Assembly: GCF_012427705.1 (NCBI RefSeq) | Contig: NZ_CP048602.1 | Coordinates: 2,418,001-2,482,000 of the forward strand | DNA from: Vreelandella piezotolerans | GTDB taxonomy: Bacteria > Pseudomonadota > Gammaproteobacteria > Pseudomonadales > Halomonadaceae | Direction of reading: 5' to 3' | DNA length: 64,000 bases | Shown: in pieces, positions 20,270 through 29,637 of the stretch | Layout of the letters: each line of letters opens with the position of its first letter | Position numbering within the stretch: the first letter of the stretch is position 1 | The notes under the pieces: generated by a model | Databases searched by the model: none | Told to the model about the DNA's origin: nothing | The model's input: only the letters and a program-made list of their open reading frames with translations | Made by a program: the position numbers and the translations under genes

Positions 20270-21259
20270 CTAGTTGACGGCGCGATACACCCGGAAACGC
20301 CGGTTGTCCGACAGCGTCTCGAACTCGCCCAGCGCGCGCTGTAATCGCTCCGGATAGGGCAGAAACGCATTGGCCACCAGCCACAACTGCCCTTTTGCCT
20401 GGAGGTGCTCTACCGCTTGATCGATCAAGCGCGAGCTGGGGCCATAGCTGATGTCTCGCTCCTGGTGAAACGGCGGGTTACTCACGATGACATCGAATCG
20501 CTCGCCGTCCAACGCCGAGTAAACGTCGCTCTCCAGCACCCTGCCCTCCAGCGCGTTCTCACGCAGCGTTCGTCGGCAGGCTTCGGCGGCGAAGGCGCTG
20601 ACGTCGACAGCCGTGACCGCATGCCCGCGTTTGGCGAGCCACGCGCTGATGATGCCGTCGCCACAGCCCATATCAAGCACTTTTAGCGGTTTTTTCGGCA
20701 GCGCTTTCTCCAGGGCCTGCAGCAGAAGCTGCGTTCCCTCGTCGACTTTGCCGTGACCAAACACGCCTGGGTGGCTGACCAAACGCATATCCAGGGCGTC
20801 AAAGGTTTGCCAGGCGCTCTCAGGCGCTGCCATGTTCACCGTGCGGGTGGCAAAGAGCGTGCAGCGGCGGGCGTTATCGAGCTTGTCGCACGCCATGCCC
20901 AGCTCATCCAGTATCTTAGGCACGCGTTTGATGCCCCCTTGATGCTCGCCCACGATATCGACCGGCGTATCGTCAGGCAGCACGTGGCAGAGCCACGCCA
21001 GCCACCATTTGCCTAGCTGATGGGCTTTGGGCCAAAACAGCACCACCTGACCGTCGGGTAGGCAGTCGAACGGCGCGAAAGGACTCATGGCTTGACGCGC
21101 ACTGGTCTGCCACTGCTCCCGCAGGGCAACATTGTCACTCACCATCGCGGCGGAGAGGTTTAACAGCCACGTATCGTCTGGAGGCGAGACAGGCCATAGC
21201 CGAGCGGCCTGCCCGTAGTAACGTTCCAGCAGCTGGCAAGTAGGCAGTTGAGCACTCAT
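20270..21259 (-). CDS. rsmC: 16S rRNA m2G1207 methyltransferase
   Basis: 329 residues, two tandem Rossmann-like domains as in RsmC, of which only the C-terminal one is catalytic. Seen: VLDMGCGDGIISAWLAKRGHAVTAVDVS (SAM motif) and the catalytic VSNPPFHQERDISY, the N(D)PPF motif of amino-group methyltransferases. Methylates guanosine 1207 in helix 34 of the 30S subunit. Its ATG overlaps the stop of the upstream cmoM gene by four bases, so two RNA methyltransferases are co-translated. Convergent with greB across 32 bases. Confidence 0.93.
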   Translation of the reverse strand: MSAQLPTCQLLERYYGQAARLWPVSPPDDTWLLNLSAAMVSDNVALREQWQTSARQAMSPFAPFDCLPDGQVVLFWPKAHQLGKWWLAWLCHVLPDDTPVDIVGEHQGGIKRVPKILDELGMACDKLDNARRCTLFATRTVNMAAPESAWQTFDALDMRLVSHPGVFGHGKVDEGTQLLLQALEKALPKKPLKVLDMGCGDGIISAWLAKRGHAVTAVDVSAFAAEACRRTLRENALEGRVLESDVYSALDGERFDVIVSNPPFHQERDISYGPSSRLIDQAVEHLQAKGQLWLVANAFLPYPERLQRALGEFETLSDNRRFRVYRAVN

Positions 21260-22089
21260 ACATCAGCCTCGGGTTTGGTAACGGTATAAAGCAAATAGCG
21301 GCCTAAACGCCAATGGGGGTCTTGCTGGCAATACTGCTTTTCAAGCGCCAGCAACGCTGCTTGATCGCTTGTCTTCTCAGGCGCCTGACGCACGTAATCC
21401 TGAAAAATACGGATACCCGCGACACTCTCGATACGTAAGCCGTTCTGACTCACCCACTGGCCAATCTCGTCATGGGTAACGGGGGTAATCGGCGTTAAGC
21501 GCTGGCGCTTGCCTTTACCTTCCAACTGATCGCTCAAGGCTTTTTGATAGTTGCCCTTCACCACGTTGGAAAAGCGCAGCGCGTCGCGGTTGAACACCAT
21601 CAGACTCAGTTGACCACCGGGAGCAAGCAGCGTTGCGAGGGTTTTCAGCGCTTGCTCGGGATTGCCTAACCACTCCAGCACCGCGTGACAGGCGATCAGC
21701 GGCCAAGGACCAGGTGCTTGGCTGGGCAGCGCCTGTAGAGGAGCCTCCACATAGCAAAGCTGCCCCGGTGGCCACGCCACAGCGGCCTCTTGCTCAGCGT
21801 GCCACGCCTTGGCGTGGGACAGCATATCGTGGGAAGGCTCCGCCATGGTGACCGTGTGACCACGTGCGGCAAACCAGCCGGAGAGCTGCCCCAACCCACC
21901 GCCAACATCCAGCACGGGCTGGGCCGTCAAGCGCAGCATTTGCGGCAGCAGATAGTCCAACATCGCGAGGCGCAGCTCGCCCCGGGGTGCTTGGTAGAGC
22001 GAGCGAGAGAACTTATCTGCCAAGCCATCAAAGTAGCGGTCGCCAGCGTCGGTTAATTCGTAGGTCGGGTGCATGCCTCTAGCCACCAC
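21256..22089 (-). CDS. cmoM: tRNA 5-carboxymethoxyuridine methyltransferase, CmoM-like
   Basis: 277 residues, class I SAM methyltransferase. It resembles E. coli CmoM along its length: YFDGLADKFSRSLYQAPRGELRLAML, VLDVGGGLGQLSGWFAARGH, ACHAVLEWLGNPEQALKTL, GGQLSLMVFNRDALRFSNVVKGNY, RIFQDYVRQ and LEKQYCQQDPHWRLGRYLLY. CmoM converts cmo5U to its methyl ester in a subset of tRNAs. With cmoA and cmoB in the same window the pathway downstream of ho5U is complete. The start may instead be the ATG six codons in (MHPTYELTD). Overlaps rsmC by four bases. Confidence 0.85.
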   Translation of the reverse strand: MVARGMHPTYELTDAGDRYFDGLADKFSRSLYQAPRGELRLAMLDYLLPQMLRLTAQPVLDVGGGLGQLSGWFAARGHTVTMAEPSHDMLSHAKAWHAEQEAAVAWPPGQLCYVEAPLQALPSQAPGPWPLIACHAVLEWLGNPEQALKTLATLLAPGGQLSLMVFNRDALRFSNVVKGNYQKALSDQLEGKGKRQRLTPITPVTHDEIGQWVSQNGLRIESVAGIRIFQDYVRQAPEKTSDQAALLALEKQYCQQDPHWRLGRYLLYTVTKPEADV

Positions 22090-22185
22090 AGTTTAAAGGG
22101 GCGCTAGTTTACCCGTTATCGTCAGGAAAATCGCACCCCAGGCAGCATGGTTGAGCAGTCCAAGGCGCGATGGTCACAGCTAGGA

Positions 22186-23856
22186 CTAGAACTGCTCCCA
22201 CTCACCCGCTGACGACTGCTTGGAGGGCAGCACTTTGGCGGCGGACTGATGGAGCCCAAGCGGCTGCGAGCGGCGTAGCGCTGGCAAAGGCTGCGCGCCT
22301 TGTGAGGTTCTGAAGGCGTTGACGCTGTTGGTCAGAGCGGCGGCTTCCCCACTGAGGGTATCTGCCACCCGCCGGTAGCTCTCCATATCCGAGGCGCTGG
22401 CTTGGGTCGTGCTGTCGATCTCGGCAATGGCTAGTCCTACTTGGGCAACGCCGTCGCTCTGCTCGCTGGCCGCTCGGCTAATCTCTGCCATCAGGTCGTT
22501 GACCCGCTGACTGGCATGTCGGATACGTTGGGTCGCCGCTTGCGTTTCTCGCGTATGAGACGCGCTTTCCAGCACGCTTTGATTGGTGTCCACGATCATG
22601 CGCTGCACTTCTTTGGCCGCTTCAGCGGTCTGATTGGAGAGCTTTCGCACCTCTTGGGCCACTACCGCAAAGCCACGTCCGTGTTCGCCAGCACGCGCCG
22701 CTTCCACCGACGCATTGAGAGCCAGAATATTGGTTTGAAACGCGATGGCATCGATGGCTTGCACCATGTGTTTCATCCGTTCGGACTGCTTGGTCAACGC
22801 GTCCATGGCCTGAGCCAACTCGTCTGTCAGGCGCGACGCGTTGCCCACTTCGGCGAGGTTGGTATCGGCCGCCTTGCTCGCAAGCTGCGCATTCGAGGCG
22901 CTTTGACGCACGGTGCTGGAAATCTCCTCCATGCTGGCAGCCGTCTCTTGTACCGCGGAGGCTTGCTGTTCCAGGCGATCCGCCATGTTGGCGTTATTGC
23001 TTAGAATTTGGCTCACCACCGGGCCAATGGTGTCCATATTGCGCTGAATATCACTGGCGGTAGAGAGCAGCGAGCGGCGCATGAGCTGAAGTGCCTCAAG
23101 CGTTTGACGAAGCGATTGGCGGCGAGTGGAAGGAATCACCGTGTTCAAGTTGCCCGCTGCCAGCTGCAGCGCAATGTCTTTCAGCGATGCGACCGAACGA
23201 CTCAAGGAGCCTAGCAGCAACGCGTTCACCGACCAGATCGCACTTGCCAGCACTAGGGCAAGCACAGCCAAAGACCAGCTCTCGAGAGAAAAGCGTTGCG
23301 TGATCCACAAGCCACCCCCCAGTAGCACTACGCTCGCCAAAGACGACAGAACGACGCGCGCCTTCACTCCCTCCCACTGAAACGATGGCAACTTGCCGCG
23401 CAACCCTTTGCGCTTGAGTTTGCCGCGCTTTAAATAGTAGGGGCAGTTGTTTTCACGCATTTGACGATACAGGTGATCGAAATAGCGCGCCTTCTCTTCA
23501 CCCGCATAAGAGCGAAGCGACGCGTAGCCTTGTAGCTCGCCTTTATCGACGACGGGCACGACATTGGCGTGCACCCAGTAGTGGTCGCCGTTTTTACGGC
23601 GATTTTTGACGTATCCTTGCCAAGAGAGCCCTTCTCTCAGGGTTGCCCACATATCCCGGTACACCTCGGGCGGCATATCCGGATGCCGAACGACATTGTG
23701 CGGTTCATTCATCAACTCTTCGATGGCGAAGCCGCTCACCTCGATAAAGCGCGGGTTGGCATACGTAATATAGCCGTTGATATCCGTGCGGGAGATTAAG
23801 AAGTCATCGGGTTCAATCGGATAATTCGTTTGTGATACATAGCCGTTATTACGCAT
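22186..23856 (-). CDS. aer: PAS-containing methyl-accepting chemotaxis protein, Aer type
   Basis: 556 residues from the ATG at 23856, which has AAGGGGG just upstream; a GTG two codons earlier is also in frame. PAS domain at residues ~10-130 ([43 protein letters not shown], the Aer hallmark), two short hydrophobic segments at ~165-210, HAMP region, then the MCP signalling domain with the hairpin tip [36 protein letters not shown]. Aer senses redox state through PAS-bound FAD and controls CheA. No other chemotaxis or flagellar gene is in the window. Confidence 0.88.
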   Translation of the reverse strand: MRNNGYVSQTNYPIEPDDFLISRTDINGYITYANPRFIEVSGFAIEELMNEPHNVVRHPDMPPEVYRDMWATLREGLSWQGYVKNRRKNGDHYWVHANVVPVVDKGELQGYASLRSYAGEEKARYFDHLYRQMRENNCPYYLKRGKLKRKGLRGKLPSFQWEGVKARVVLSSLASVVLLGGGLWITQRFSLESWSLAVLALVLASAIWSVNALLLGSLSRSVASLKDIALQLAAGNLNTVIPSTRRQSLRQTLEALQLMRRSLLSTASDIQRNMDTIGPVVSQILSNNANMADRLEQQASAVQETAASMEEISSTVRQSASNAQLASKAADTNLAEVGNASRLTDELAQAMDALTKQSERMKHMVQAIDAIAFQTNILALNASVEAARAGEHGRGFAVVAQEVRKLSNQTAEAAKEVQRMIVDTNQSVLESASHTRETQAATQRIRHASQRVNDLMAEISRAASEQSDGVAQVGLAIAEIDSTTQASASDMESYRRVADTLSGEAAALTNSVNAFRTSQGAQPLPALRRSQPLGLHQSAAKVLPSKQSSAGEWEQF

Positions 23857-24146
23857 TGCCACCCCCTTTGGGAGAATACTTTTTACACCTGCAAGCCCAG
23901 TAGGCGTACTATGGCTCAGACGCTAAAAAAAGTAACGGTAGTTACCTAGCATGTCACATTATTTGACATTCCCCCTTAGGCTCAACATAAGCTATACAAT
24001 GCTTAAAAAAACCTTATTGAAAAATTAAACAATATTAAAAATTAGAGGCATTGCAGGTACGTTGTCTCATCGTCGGCTAGCTTTAACTCTCGACCCATAA
24101 GGGAATACCTCCCCTTCGTTGACTAGAGTGGCTACAGGAGCTGACG

Positions 24147-24476
24147 ATGCATTTTGGAGCGTTCAAGGAAAAAATCGAGGCTTGTCATATCTGCGCCGCG
24201 TATTGTGACCAGTGCGCTACCCAGTGCCTTCAAGAGGATGAAGTACACAAAATGGCCGAGTGCATACGCATGGATATTCAGTGCGCTCAGATCTGTCGCT
24301 TGGCGGCGTCCTACATGGCCCAAAACAGCGAATACGCCAATGACATCTGCCAACTTTGCGCCGACATTTGCCAAAAGTGTGCCGACGAGTGTGCCAAACA
24401 CGACGCTGATCACTGCCAAGCGTGTGCCCAAGCTTGCCAACAGTGTGCCAACGCCTGTGCGAGCATTGCCGCTTAA
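24147..24476 (+). CDS. Cysteine-rich four-helix-bundle copper-storage-like protein (DUF326)
   Basis: 109 residues with 18 cysteines, spaced mainly as CxxxC and CxxC along amphipathic helices (EACHICAAYCDQCATQC; DICQLCADICQKCADEC; CQACAQACQQCANAC). This is the pattern of Csp copper-storage proteins, in which a four-helix bundle packs Cu(I) in its core. No signal peptide or Tat motif is present, so it would be cytosolic, like Csp3. A GGAGC ribosome site precedes the ATG. Upstream, AAGGG-N8-CCCTT at 24099-24116 is a possible operator, weakly supported. Followed by a terminator hairpin, so monocistronic. Confidence 0.82.
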   Translation: MHFGAFKEKIEACHICAAYCDQCATQCLQEDEVHKMAECIRMDIQCAQICRLAASYMAQNSEYANDICQLCADICQKCADECAKHDADHCQACAQACQQCANACASIAA

Positions 24477-24512
24477 TGTCCGCGCCTTTAACGACATTGT
24501 CTTTCAATGGCT

Positions 24513-24543
24513 CAGCCGTGCTGATAACAGCACGGCTGTTTCT
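24513..24543 (+). terminator. Rho-independent terminator after Csp-like gene
   Basis: Ten-base-pair stem CAGCCGTGCT (24513-24522) with AGCACGGCTG (24529-24538), loop GATAAC, followed by TTTCT. It lies 36 bases after the stop. Confidence 0.8.
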
Positions 24544-24631
24544 ACTGTGTTCGTTATATCATGCAGTAGTGAACGAAACATAAAAGTAGCCGCTTATTAG
24601 CCGCCCCTTTAATACTAAGATTTACATCAAC

Positions 24632-25363
24632 GTGAGAAAAAAATCGTCACATAAAAGTTACGCACTATGCCTATGTATAGCGTTTTTTTTAACGCTTGTT
24701 GGCTGTCGCTATCCCCAAAATGTAGAACGCAAAATGAGCGATATCGAGGGCGGCACACTCTTCATCGGTATCACGGAAAACCCACCTTGGGTCATCGCTA
24801 CCGCTGCGGGCCCCAAAGGGGTGGACATCGGCCTTCTATCCCAGTTTGCCAATAGCCTCGATGCGTCCATCGAGTGGCACTGGGGCAGTGAAAACGAGCT
24901 ACTGAAAGCGCTCAACCACCACCAGCTCGATATTGTGGCCGGCGGCTTTACTCACAATACGCGTCTTACTCAGCTAGCCGCCACGACACGCCCGTACTTC
25001 ACCTCACATCATGTCATTGGTATCGCGCCTCATCACCCTAACGCTCACGCAGCGGGCGACGCTGCCCTCGAGGGCCAAGACATCGCCGTGGCGCGTCTCA
25101 ATAGCGTCACGCAGTCGATCCGTGCGCTGGGCGCGACCCCCGTGATCACCGAGCGCGTGCATGACGCGCCGGGCTGGGTAGCTGGCCCTCAATGGTGGTT
25201 AGAAGCCCATGGCTTTCGACCAACGGCTCATCGACTCACCAGCGAACACCATGTGATGGCGCTACCCAAAGGGGAAAACGCCCTCATGTTGGCGCTTCAA
25301 CGCCATCTCAATGACCAATCCTCTCTTTATGAGCAGCTAAAACGCGTCGAGGCCGCTGAATGA
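24632..25363 (+). CDS. Solute-binding lipoprotein, SBP_bac_3-like
   Basis: 243 residues. Signal ends in the lipobox LTLVGC, so it should be a lipoprotein (Cys at about residue 25). The mature domain resembles family-3 solute-binding proteins: GTLFIGITENPPWVIATAAGPKGVDIGLLSQFANSLDASIEWHWGSENELLKALNHHQLDIVAGGF. Ligand unknown. The start is GTG at 24632 and has no clear ribosome site. Its stop overlaps the ATG of a CDF-family transporter by four bases, followed by a K+ channel-like gene, so it is probably not part of an ABC importer; no permease or ATPase is near. Confidence 0.75.
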   Translation: MRKKSSHKSYALCLCIAFFLTLVGCRYPQNVERKMSDIEGGTLFIGITENPPWVIATAAGPKGVDIGLLSQFANSLDASIEWHWGSENELLKALNHHQLDIVAGGFTHNTRLTQLAATTRPYFTSHHVIGIAPHHPNAHAAGDAALEGQDIAVARLNSVTQSIRALGATPVITERVHDAPGWVAGPQWWLEAHGFRPTAHRLTSEHHVMALPKGENALMLALQRHLNDQSSLYEQLKRVEAAE

Positions 25364-26310
25364 AAATACGCAAGCCCTACCGTATGCCTGCTGACAAACA
25401 GCGCCAGCTCGATTATTTGGTGAGACTGGAGTGGTGGAACTTGGGGTTTCGGGTCTCAATCATTCTGGTGCTTGGGCTGGTGTTAGGCAGCAGCCAAGCC
25501 ATGAAAGCGGCCTGGATAGAGGACATCCTATCGCTCATTCCTCCCGTGGCATTCTTGATCGCCATGCATTTTCGTAACCGCCCCCCTAACGATACCTTTC
25601 CCTACGGCTACCAGCGCGCCACGGTGATTGCGTTTTTATGCGCGGCCACGGCACTGAGCCTGATGGGGAGCTTGCTGTTACTGGATTCGATCATGAAACT
25701 GATCAGTCAGGAGCACCCCTCAGTAGGCGCTATCTCGCTCTTTGGGCATACGTTTTGGATGGGCTGGTTAATGATCGGTGCCCTCATCTACAGTGTGAGT
25801 CCTCCCATGGTGATTGGCCGCTTGCAGACCAAAGCCGCCATACAGGTGCATGAAAAAACCGTCTATGTCGATGGTAAGATGAGCAAAGCGGACTGGATGA
25901 CCGGCTTGGCAGCGATCATCGGCATTTTGGGGATTGGTGCCGGTATCTGGTGGGCAGATGCGCTAGCGGCAGCGCTCATCGCCATCGATGTGACCAAGGA
26001 CGGCGTGGTGAACCTGAAAGAGGCCGTGGGTGATTTATTGGATCGCCGCCCGCGATTTACGTCGAACACCCAACCCGAGCCGTTAGCCGAGTCGCTGGAA
26101 ACGGCACTCAAACGATACGAGTGGGTCTTGGACGCTGCCGTTCGACTACGAGAAGAGGGACACGTGTTCAGCGGTGAAGCATTCATTGTCCCGCGCGATA
26201 CGCATCGACTGGCCGAGCGCGTTGCCTCGGCAGAGGCCATGCTGAATCATTATGATTGGCGTATTTATGAAGTGGTGGTGAGTGTCACCCCATCCGATTC
26301 TTCGAACTAG
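25360..26310 (+). CDS. Cation diffusion facilitator (CDF) family transporter, divergent
   Basis: 316-residue inner-membrane protein with about five to six hydrophobic segments (e.g. VSIILVLGLVLG, ATVIAFLCAATALSLMGSLLL, WMGWLMIGALIYSV, AAIIGILGIGAGIWW) and a cytosolic C-terminal domain. FPYGYQRATVIAFL and ADALAAALIAIDVTKDGVVNLKEAVGDLLDR match the CDF fold. Aligned by eye with YiiP-type exporters, the first acid of the TM2 pair and the His of TM5 appear replaced (Ala and Met), while the second Asp of each pair seems kept. Metal transport is thus uncertain. Overlaps the lipoprotein gene upstream; the channel gene follows nine bases later. Confidence 0.75.
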   Translation: MKIRKPYRMPADKQRQLDYLVRLEWWNLGFRVSIILVLGLVLGSSQAMKAAWIEDILSLIPPVAFLIAMHFRNRPPNDTFPYGYQRATVIAFLCAATALSLMGSLLLLDSIMKLISQEHPSVGAISLFGHTFWMGWLMIGALIYSVSPPMVIGRLQTKAAIQVHEKTVYVDGKMSKADWMTGLAAIIGILGIGAGIWWADALAAALIAIDVTKDGVVNLKEAVGDLLDRRPRFTSNTQPEPLAESLETALKRYEWVLDAAVRLREEGHVFSGEAFIVPRDTHRLAERVASAEAMLNHYDWRIYEVVVSVTPSDSSN

Positions 26311-26319
26311 GAAGCGAGC

Positions 26320-27333
26320 ATGATAGGACATCACTGGCTCGGTATCGTTGGCATCCTTCTAATAACCCTTGCCAATTATGATGCCATCAAGACGACGCTG
26401 TCTGCCTCTCACTCTGGCCCTTTGACCAACCGCTCCATTAGCACGGTATGGACCCTGTTACTGGCATTGCATCAACGTCATCGCTGCCACCGCGTACTGT
26501 CTGCAGCAGGCCCTTGGCTGACCGTAGGTTTGATGACCGTTTGGCTGCTGCTTGCCCTAGTCGGATGGTGGCTACTGTTTTGCAGCACCGAAGACGCCGT
26601 GGTGAACGCCACGACCAAAGCCCCTGCCAACGATGTCGAGCGCCTGTACTATGCGGGCTATACATTGACCACTTTGGGCTACGGCGACTTCGTTCCGGGC
26701 AGCGACACTTGGCGGCTTGCACCACCGCTGGCAGCTGCCAACGGCTTTTTTCTCTTTACGCTCACCATTACGTATATGCTGAGCATCATGGCCAATGTCA
26801 CCGAAAAACGCCATGTCGCGCTGTCCATCCATGCGCTGGGCAATAGCCCCTTACAAATTCTTCGCGCGACCCATGATAATGGGAAGTACACAAGCTTGGT
26901 ACAGCAGCTACAACCACTCCAACAGGCCATTAGCCGGTTGGGGCAGCAGCATCTGGCGTATCCCATTTTGCACTATTATCACGACACTAACCGTCAAAAA
27001 TCGCTACCGGTTGCTCTCGCGAAACTCTATCAAGCGCTGGTCATTGCACAAATTGCTTGCCCCGATATCGACCACGCGACGCGGCAACAGCTTAAAACGG
27101 GCATCGTCACGCTTGAAAACTTTCTCGCGACGTTAGACAGCGCGTTCATCGACCCTACCCCTACCCTCCCAGAGCTACCTTCGCTAGCAGAGTACCAACG
27201 ATTGCCTGGCATCACCGCCGCTCACCAAGAGATACATCTACAGCTTGCCACCCGCCAACAGCGGTTACTGGCTGCCTACGTGCATAAAGATGGCTGGGCA
27301 TGGCCAAACGTCTGGCAAAACGAGTCATCATAG
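26320..27333 (+). CDS. K+ channel-like membrane protein
   Basis: 337 residues. An N-terminal membrane helix, then two helices flanking a pore loop with the selectivity-filter sequence TLTTLGYGDFVPGSD, which is the potassium signature TxGYGD. The C-terminal half (~residues 175-337) is soluble and helical with no RCK, cyclic-nucleotide-binding or other recognised gating domain. Third gene of an apparent operon with the binding lipoprotein and CDF-like transporter. Ion-channel function is inferred from the filter; the gating stimulus is unknown. Its stop lies seven bases from the convergent stop of the next gene. Confidence 0.8.
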   Translation: MIGHHWLGIVGILLITLANYDAIKTTLSASHSGPLTNRSISTVWTLLLALHQRHRCHRVLSAAGPWLTVGLMTVWLLLALVGWWLLFCSTEDAVVNATTKAPANDVERLYYAGYTLTTLGYGDFVPGSDTWRLAPPLAAANGFFLFTLTITYMLSIMANVTEKRHVALSIHALGNSPLQILRATHDNGKYTSLVQQLQPLQQAISRLGQQHLAYPILHYYHDTNRQKSLPVALAKLYQALVIAQIACPDIDHATRQQLKTGIVTLENFLATLDSAFIDPTPTLPELPSLAEYQRLPGITAAHQEIHLQLATRQQRLLAAYVHKDGWAWPNVWQNESS

Positions 27334-27340
27334 CCGCTAG

Positions 27341-29071
27341 CTACTGCTCGCTGGACGACACGGCCCCTTCCCATACTTCACAACGGTCGCGGCCGTTATT
27401 CTTGGCTTTGTACAACGCTGTGTCGGCTAAGCGCAGTAGCCTTTTAGGGTCCATGGTGTGAGCCGGATACGTGGCGATTCCGCAAGAGAGCGTAATGCGC
27501 CCAAGCGGCTGATGAAGGTGACTCAACGCTTGGTCACGCTGTGCCTTCAGCAGTTTCTCGGCACGCGTTTGCGCCTCGGCCGTTCCGGTGCCCGGTAGGA
27601 GCGCGACGAACTCCTCGCCCCCCAACCGACACACCACGTCCGTACCGCGAAAATGCTTCTTTAACAGCGCCGCGACCTCGATCAAAACGGCATCGCCAGC
27701 GTCGTGGCCAAAGTTATCGTTCACTTTCTTGAAATGATCGATATCGATCATCAGCAGCGAAAGCAGGCTTCCCTTACGCTGCGCGAGCGCCATTTCCTGA
27801 TGTAGCAAGGTGTCGAAATGGCGACGGTTATTGAGGCCGGTCAGGGCATCCTGAAGCGAGAGCCCCTTGAGCTGCTCGACCAAGGTATCTAGCTCTGCCG
27901 TCCGCGCCGTCACCTGTGCTTCTAGCGTCTGGTTGGCCGCAGCAAGCTGACGCTGCGTATGACGATAGTGCCACAGCGAAATCCCCACGATAGCCAAAGA
28001 GAAGCCCAACGCCCCATAGCTCAGTGGCACATCGCGCCGAGGGATCAGCTCGTGCGCCACCAACATATCCAGCAACAGAAGTGGCGCAAACAGCAGGAAA
28101 CTAGTGACGAACAGCCGCTGCTCCAAATTCAAACGACGCACTCGCAGCAGCGCCAGCAGAAGCATGAGGGGGAGCGTGAGCAACAGCAGCACATCGAATA
28201 TGGGGAACGTTAGTGCCAAGTTCACCACGCCAAGTGCGACCAGACCAATCGAAGCCACGAGGTACGCCAAATGGAGCTGCCATAAACGCCTCATCCAGCG
28301 CTTTGGTACACCATCCAACCAGTGGCTCAGCAACAAGCCTATGGCAATGGGCAGTGTAAAGTAACTGGCGGCTCGTAAAATGTCCCAGGTAAGCGGCGCG
28401 TCTGCCAACAGCTGCCGAACGGGAGTCTCTGCCAACAGCATCAACCCTGACGAAAACGCAAACAGCGCGATGGCGAAAAAGCCCCGACGCTCAGGTCCAA
28501 TCATGGCAAAAATCGCTGCCAACGTCGCCAGTAGCAGGCTGAAGGCACTCACCGCAAGGTCCTGTACCGAAGCGTGGAGCATCCCCTTCAGCGCATCGAT
28601 ACGATCGGTGATTTCTACATCGCCCCACAGCCCGATGCTGGTGTAATCGGAGTGGATACGCAGCGCCAGCGTCTTGCCCGCCGAGTTCTCCGGCAGCGGA
28701 ACCAAATGCCACGGCCAACCGATGAAACGAGGCGCCTCCATATCGCCATGCTGATAAATCAGCGTGCCGTCGAGGTAGATCTGCCCCACCAAGTTAATGC
28801 TGGTAATGTGCAACACCGGGTCACGCCACTCTCCCTCTGGCAAGACCGTTTTAAACCACACGGACTTCTGGCCGTTGCGCTCCGGGGGGTTAGAAGGAAA
28901 ATCGATGGGGGTCCAAGGCGCGTCATCTTCTAAAGGAGCATCTCCCCAGCGATACTCCCAATCGGTCAGCGGTGCAGGCGCGCTAGCGTAGGCCAAAGAA
29001 CCGGACAGCAACAGCAAGCCAGCCATTATTCCTACGCATAAAAAGCGCAACAAGACGTTGAACGTACCCAT
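27341..29071 (-). CDS. 7TM-DISM diguanylate cyclase
   Basis: 576 residues. Signal/anchor, then a periplasmic galactose-binding-like domain (DWEYRWGDAPLEDDAPWTPIDFP to YLDGTLIYQHGDME, the 7TMR-DISMED pattern), seven hydrophobic helices about residues 170-365, a coiled coil (QTLEAQVTARTAELDTLVEQL) and a GGDEF domain. The active site is GGEEF at residues 484-488, with DIDHFKKVNDNFGH for metal binding and an RGTD inhibitory site five residues upstream, so an active, product-inhibited c-di-GMP synthase is predicted. Carbohydrate sensing is inference from the fold. Confidence 0.9.
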   Translation of the reverse strand: MGTFNVLLRFLCVGIMAGLLLLSGSLAYASAPAPLTDWEYRWGDAPLEDDAPWTPIDFPSNPPERNGQKSVWFKTVLPEGEWRDPVLHITSINLVGQIYLDGTLIYQHGDMEAPRFIGWPWHLVPLPENSAGKTLALRIHSDYTSIGLWGDVEITDRIDALKGMLHASVQDLAVSAFSLLLATLAAIFAMIGPERRGFFAIALFAFSSGLMLLAETPVRQLLADAPLTWDILRAASYFTLPIAIGLLLSHWLDGVPKRWMRRLWQLHLAYLVASIGLVALGVVNLALTFPIFDVLLLLTLPLMLLLALLRVRRLNLEQRLFVTSFLLFAPLLLLDMLVAHELIPRRDVPLSYGALGFSLAIVGISLWHYRHTQRQLAAANQTLEAQVTARTAELDTLVEQLKGLSLQDALTGLNNRRHFDTLLHQEMALAQRKGSLLSLLMIDIDHFKKVNDNFGHDAGDAVLIEVAALLKKHFRGTDVVCRLGGEEFVALLPGTGTAEAQTRAEKLLKAQRDQALSHLHQPLGRITLSCGIATYPAHTMDPKRLLRLADTALYKAKNNGRDRCEVWEGAVSSSEQ

Positions 29072-29194
29072 CCGATCCCCTAGCTGGCATGACCCACCAG
29101 CTCACCTTATTTTTTTATTGACACTAACCTTATACGCTCAAAATTGCGTTGATAGCACGTTTGATGCGTTTCAAACGCTTATTCGTTGGTGGCG

Positions 29195-29416
29195 TTAATC
29201 ATTATCCAATCGCTCTGTTCGATATAAGTGCCACTCGTTTTCGACCCGACCATCCGGCAGTCGACAGTAACGCCCCGTTCCCAAAGCGCTTTCGCGGGTG
29301 AGGCGCTCGCCGCCCAGGCTGACGCAATACGCCGCAGCCGCCGTCTGCATATCAGCGCCTTCTCCTCCCGCACAGCCTACTAACGTCAACATCATTATTA
29401 AGACGCTATGTTTCAT
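29195..29416 (-). CDS. Small DUF333 lipoprotein
   Basis: 73 residues. Lipobox MLTLVGCAGG gives a lipidated Cys at about residue 15. The mature part matches DUF333: AAAYCVSLGGERLTRESALGTGRYCRLPDGRVENEWHLYR, with its two cysteines and the CxLPDGxxxxEWxLYR end. Family members are small envelope lipoproteins of unknown role. It is separated by 123 bases from the diguanylate cyclase on the same strand. A different frame over the same bases is open but has no family match. Confidence 0.8.
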   Translation of the reverse strand: MKHSVLIMMLTLVGCAGGEGADMQTAAAAYCVSLGGERLTRESALGTGRYCRLPDGRVENEWHLYRTERLDND

Positions 29417-29637
29417 TCGTGGTACTCCTCACTCTACTTCGCCGCATCAGGCCCGCCAAACGGCGCTCCACAATTTTTCACATCTCAACGACGCTCAAGC
29501 CACGTCTCTCTCTACACCCCACCACCATAAGCCATTATGCTGTGAAGGCAGCTTGACGGACCAATATAAATGTAAGCGCAGCGGCTAGCGCGTCGTCACC
29601 CTTGCACACTTTCAGTAGGTCACTCGATGGTCACGCC

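Noticed and set aside
24099..24116. MerR/CueR-type operator upstream of the Csp-like gene
   Set aside because: AAGGG-N8-CCCTT is a short dyad and no 19-bp-spaced promoter fits around it.
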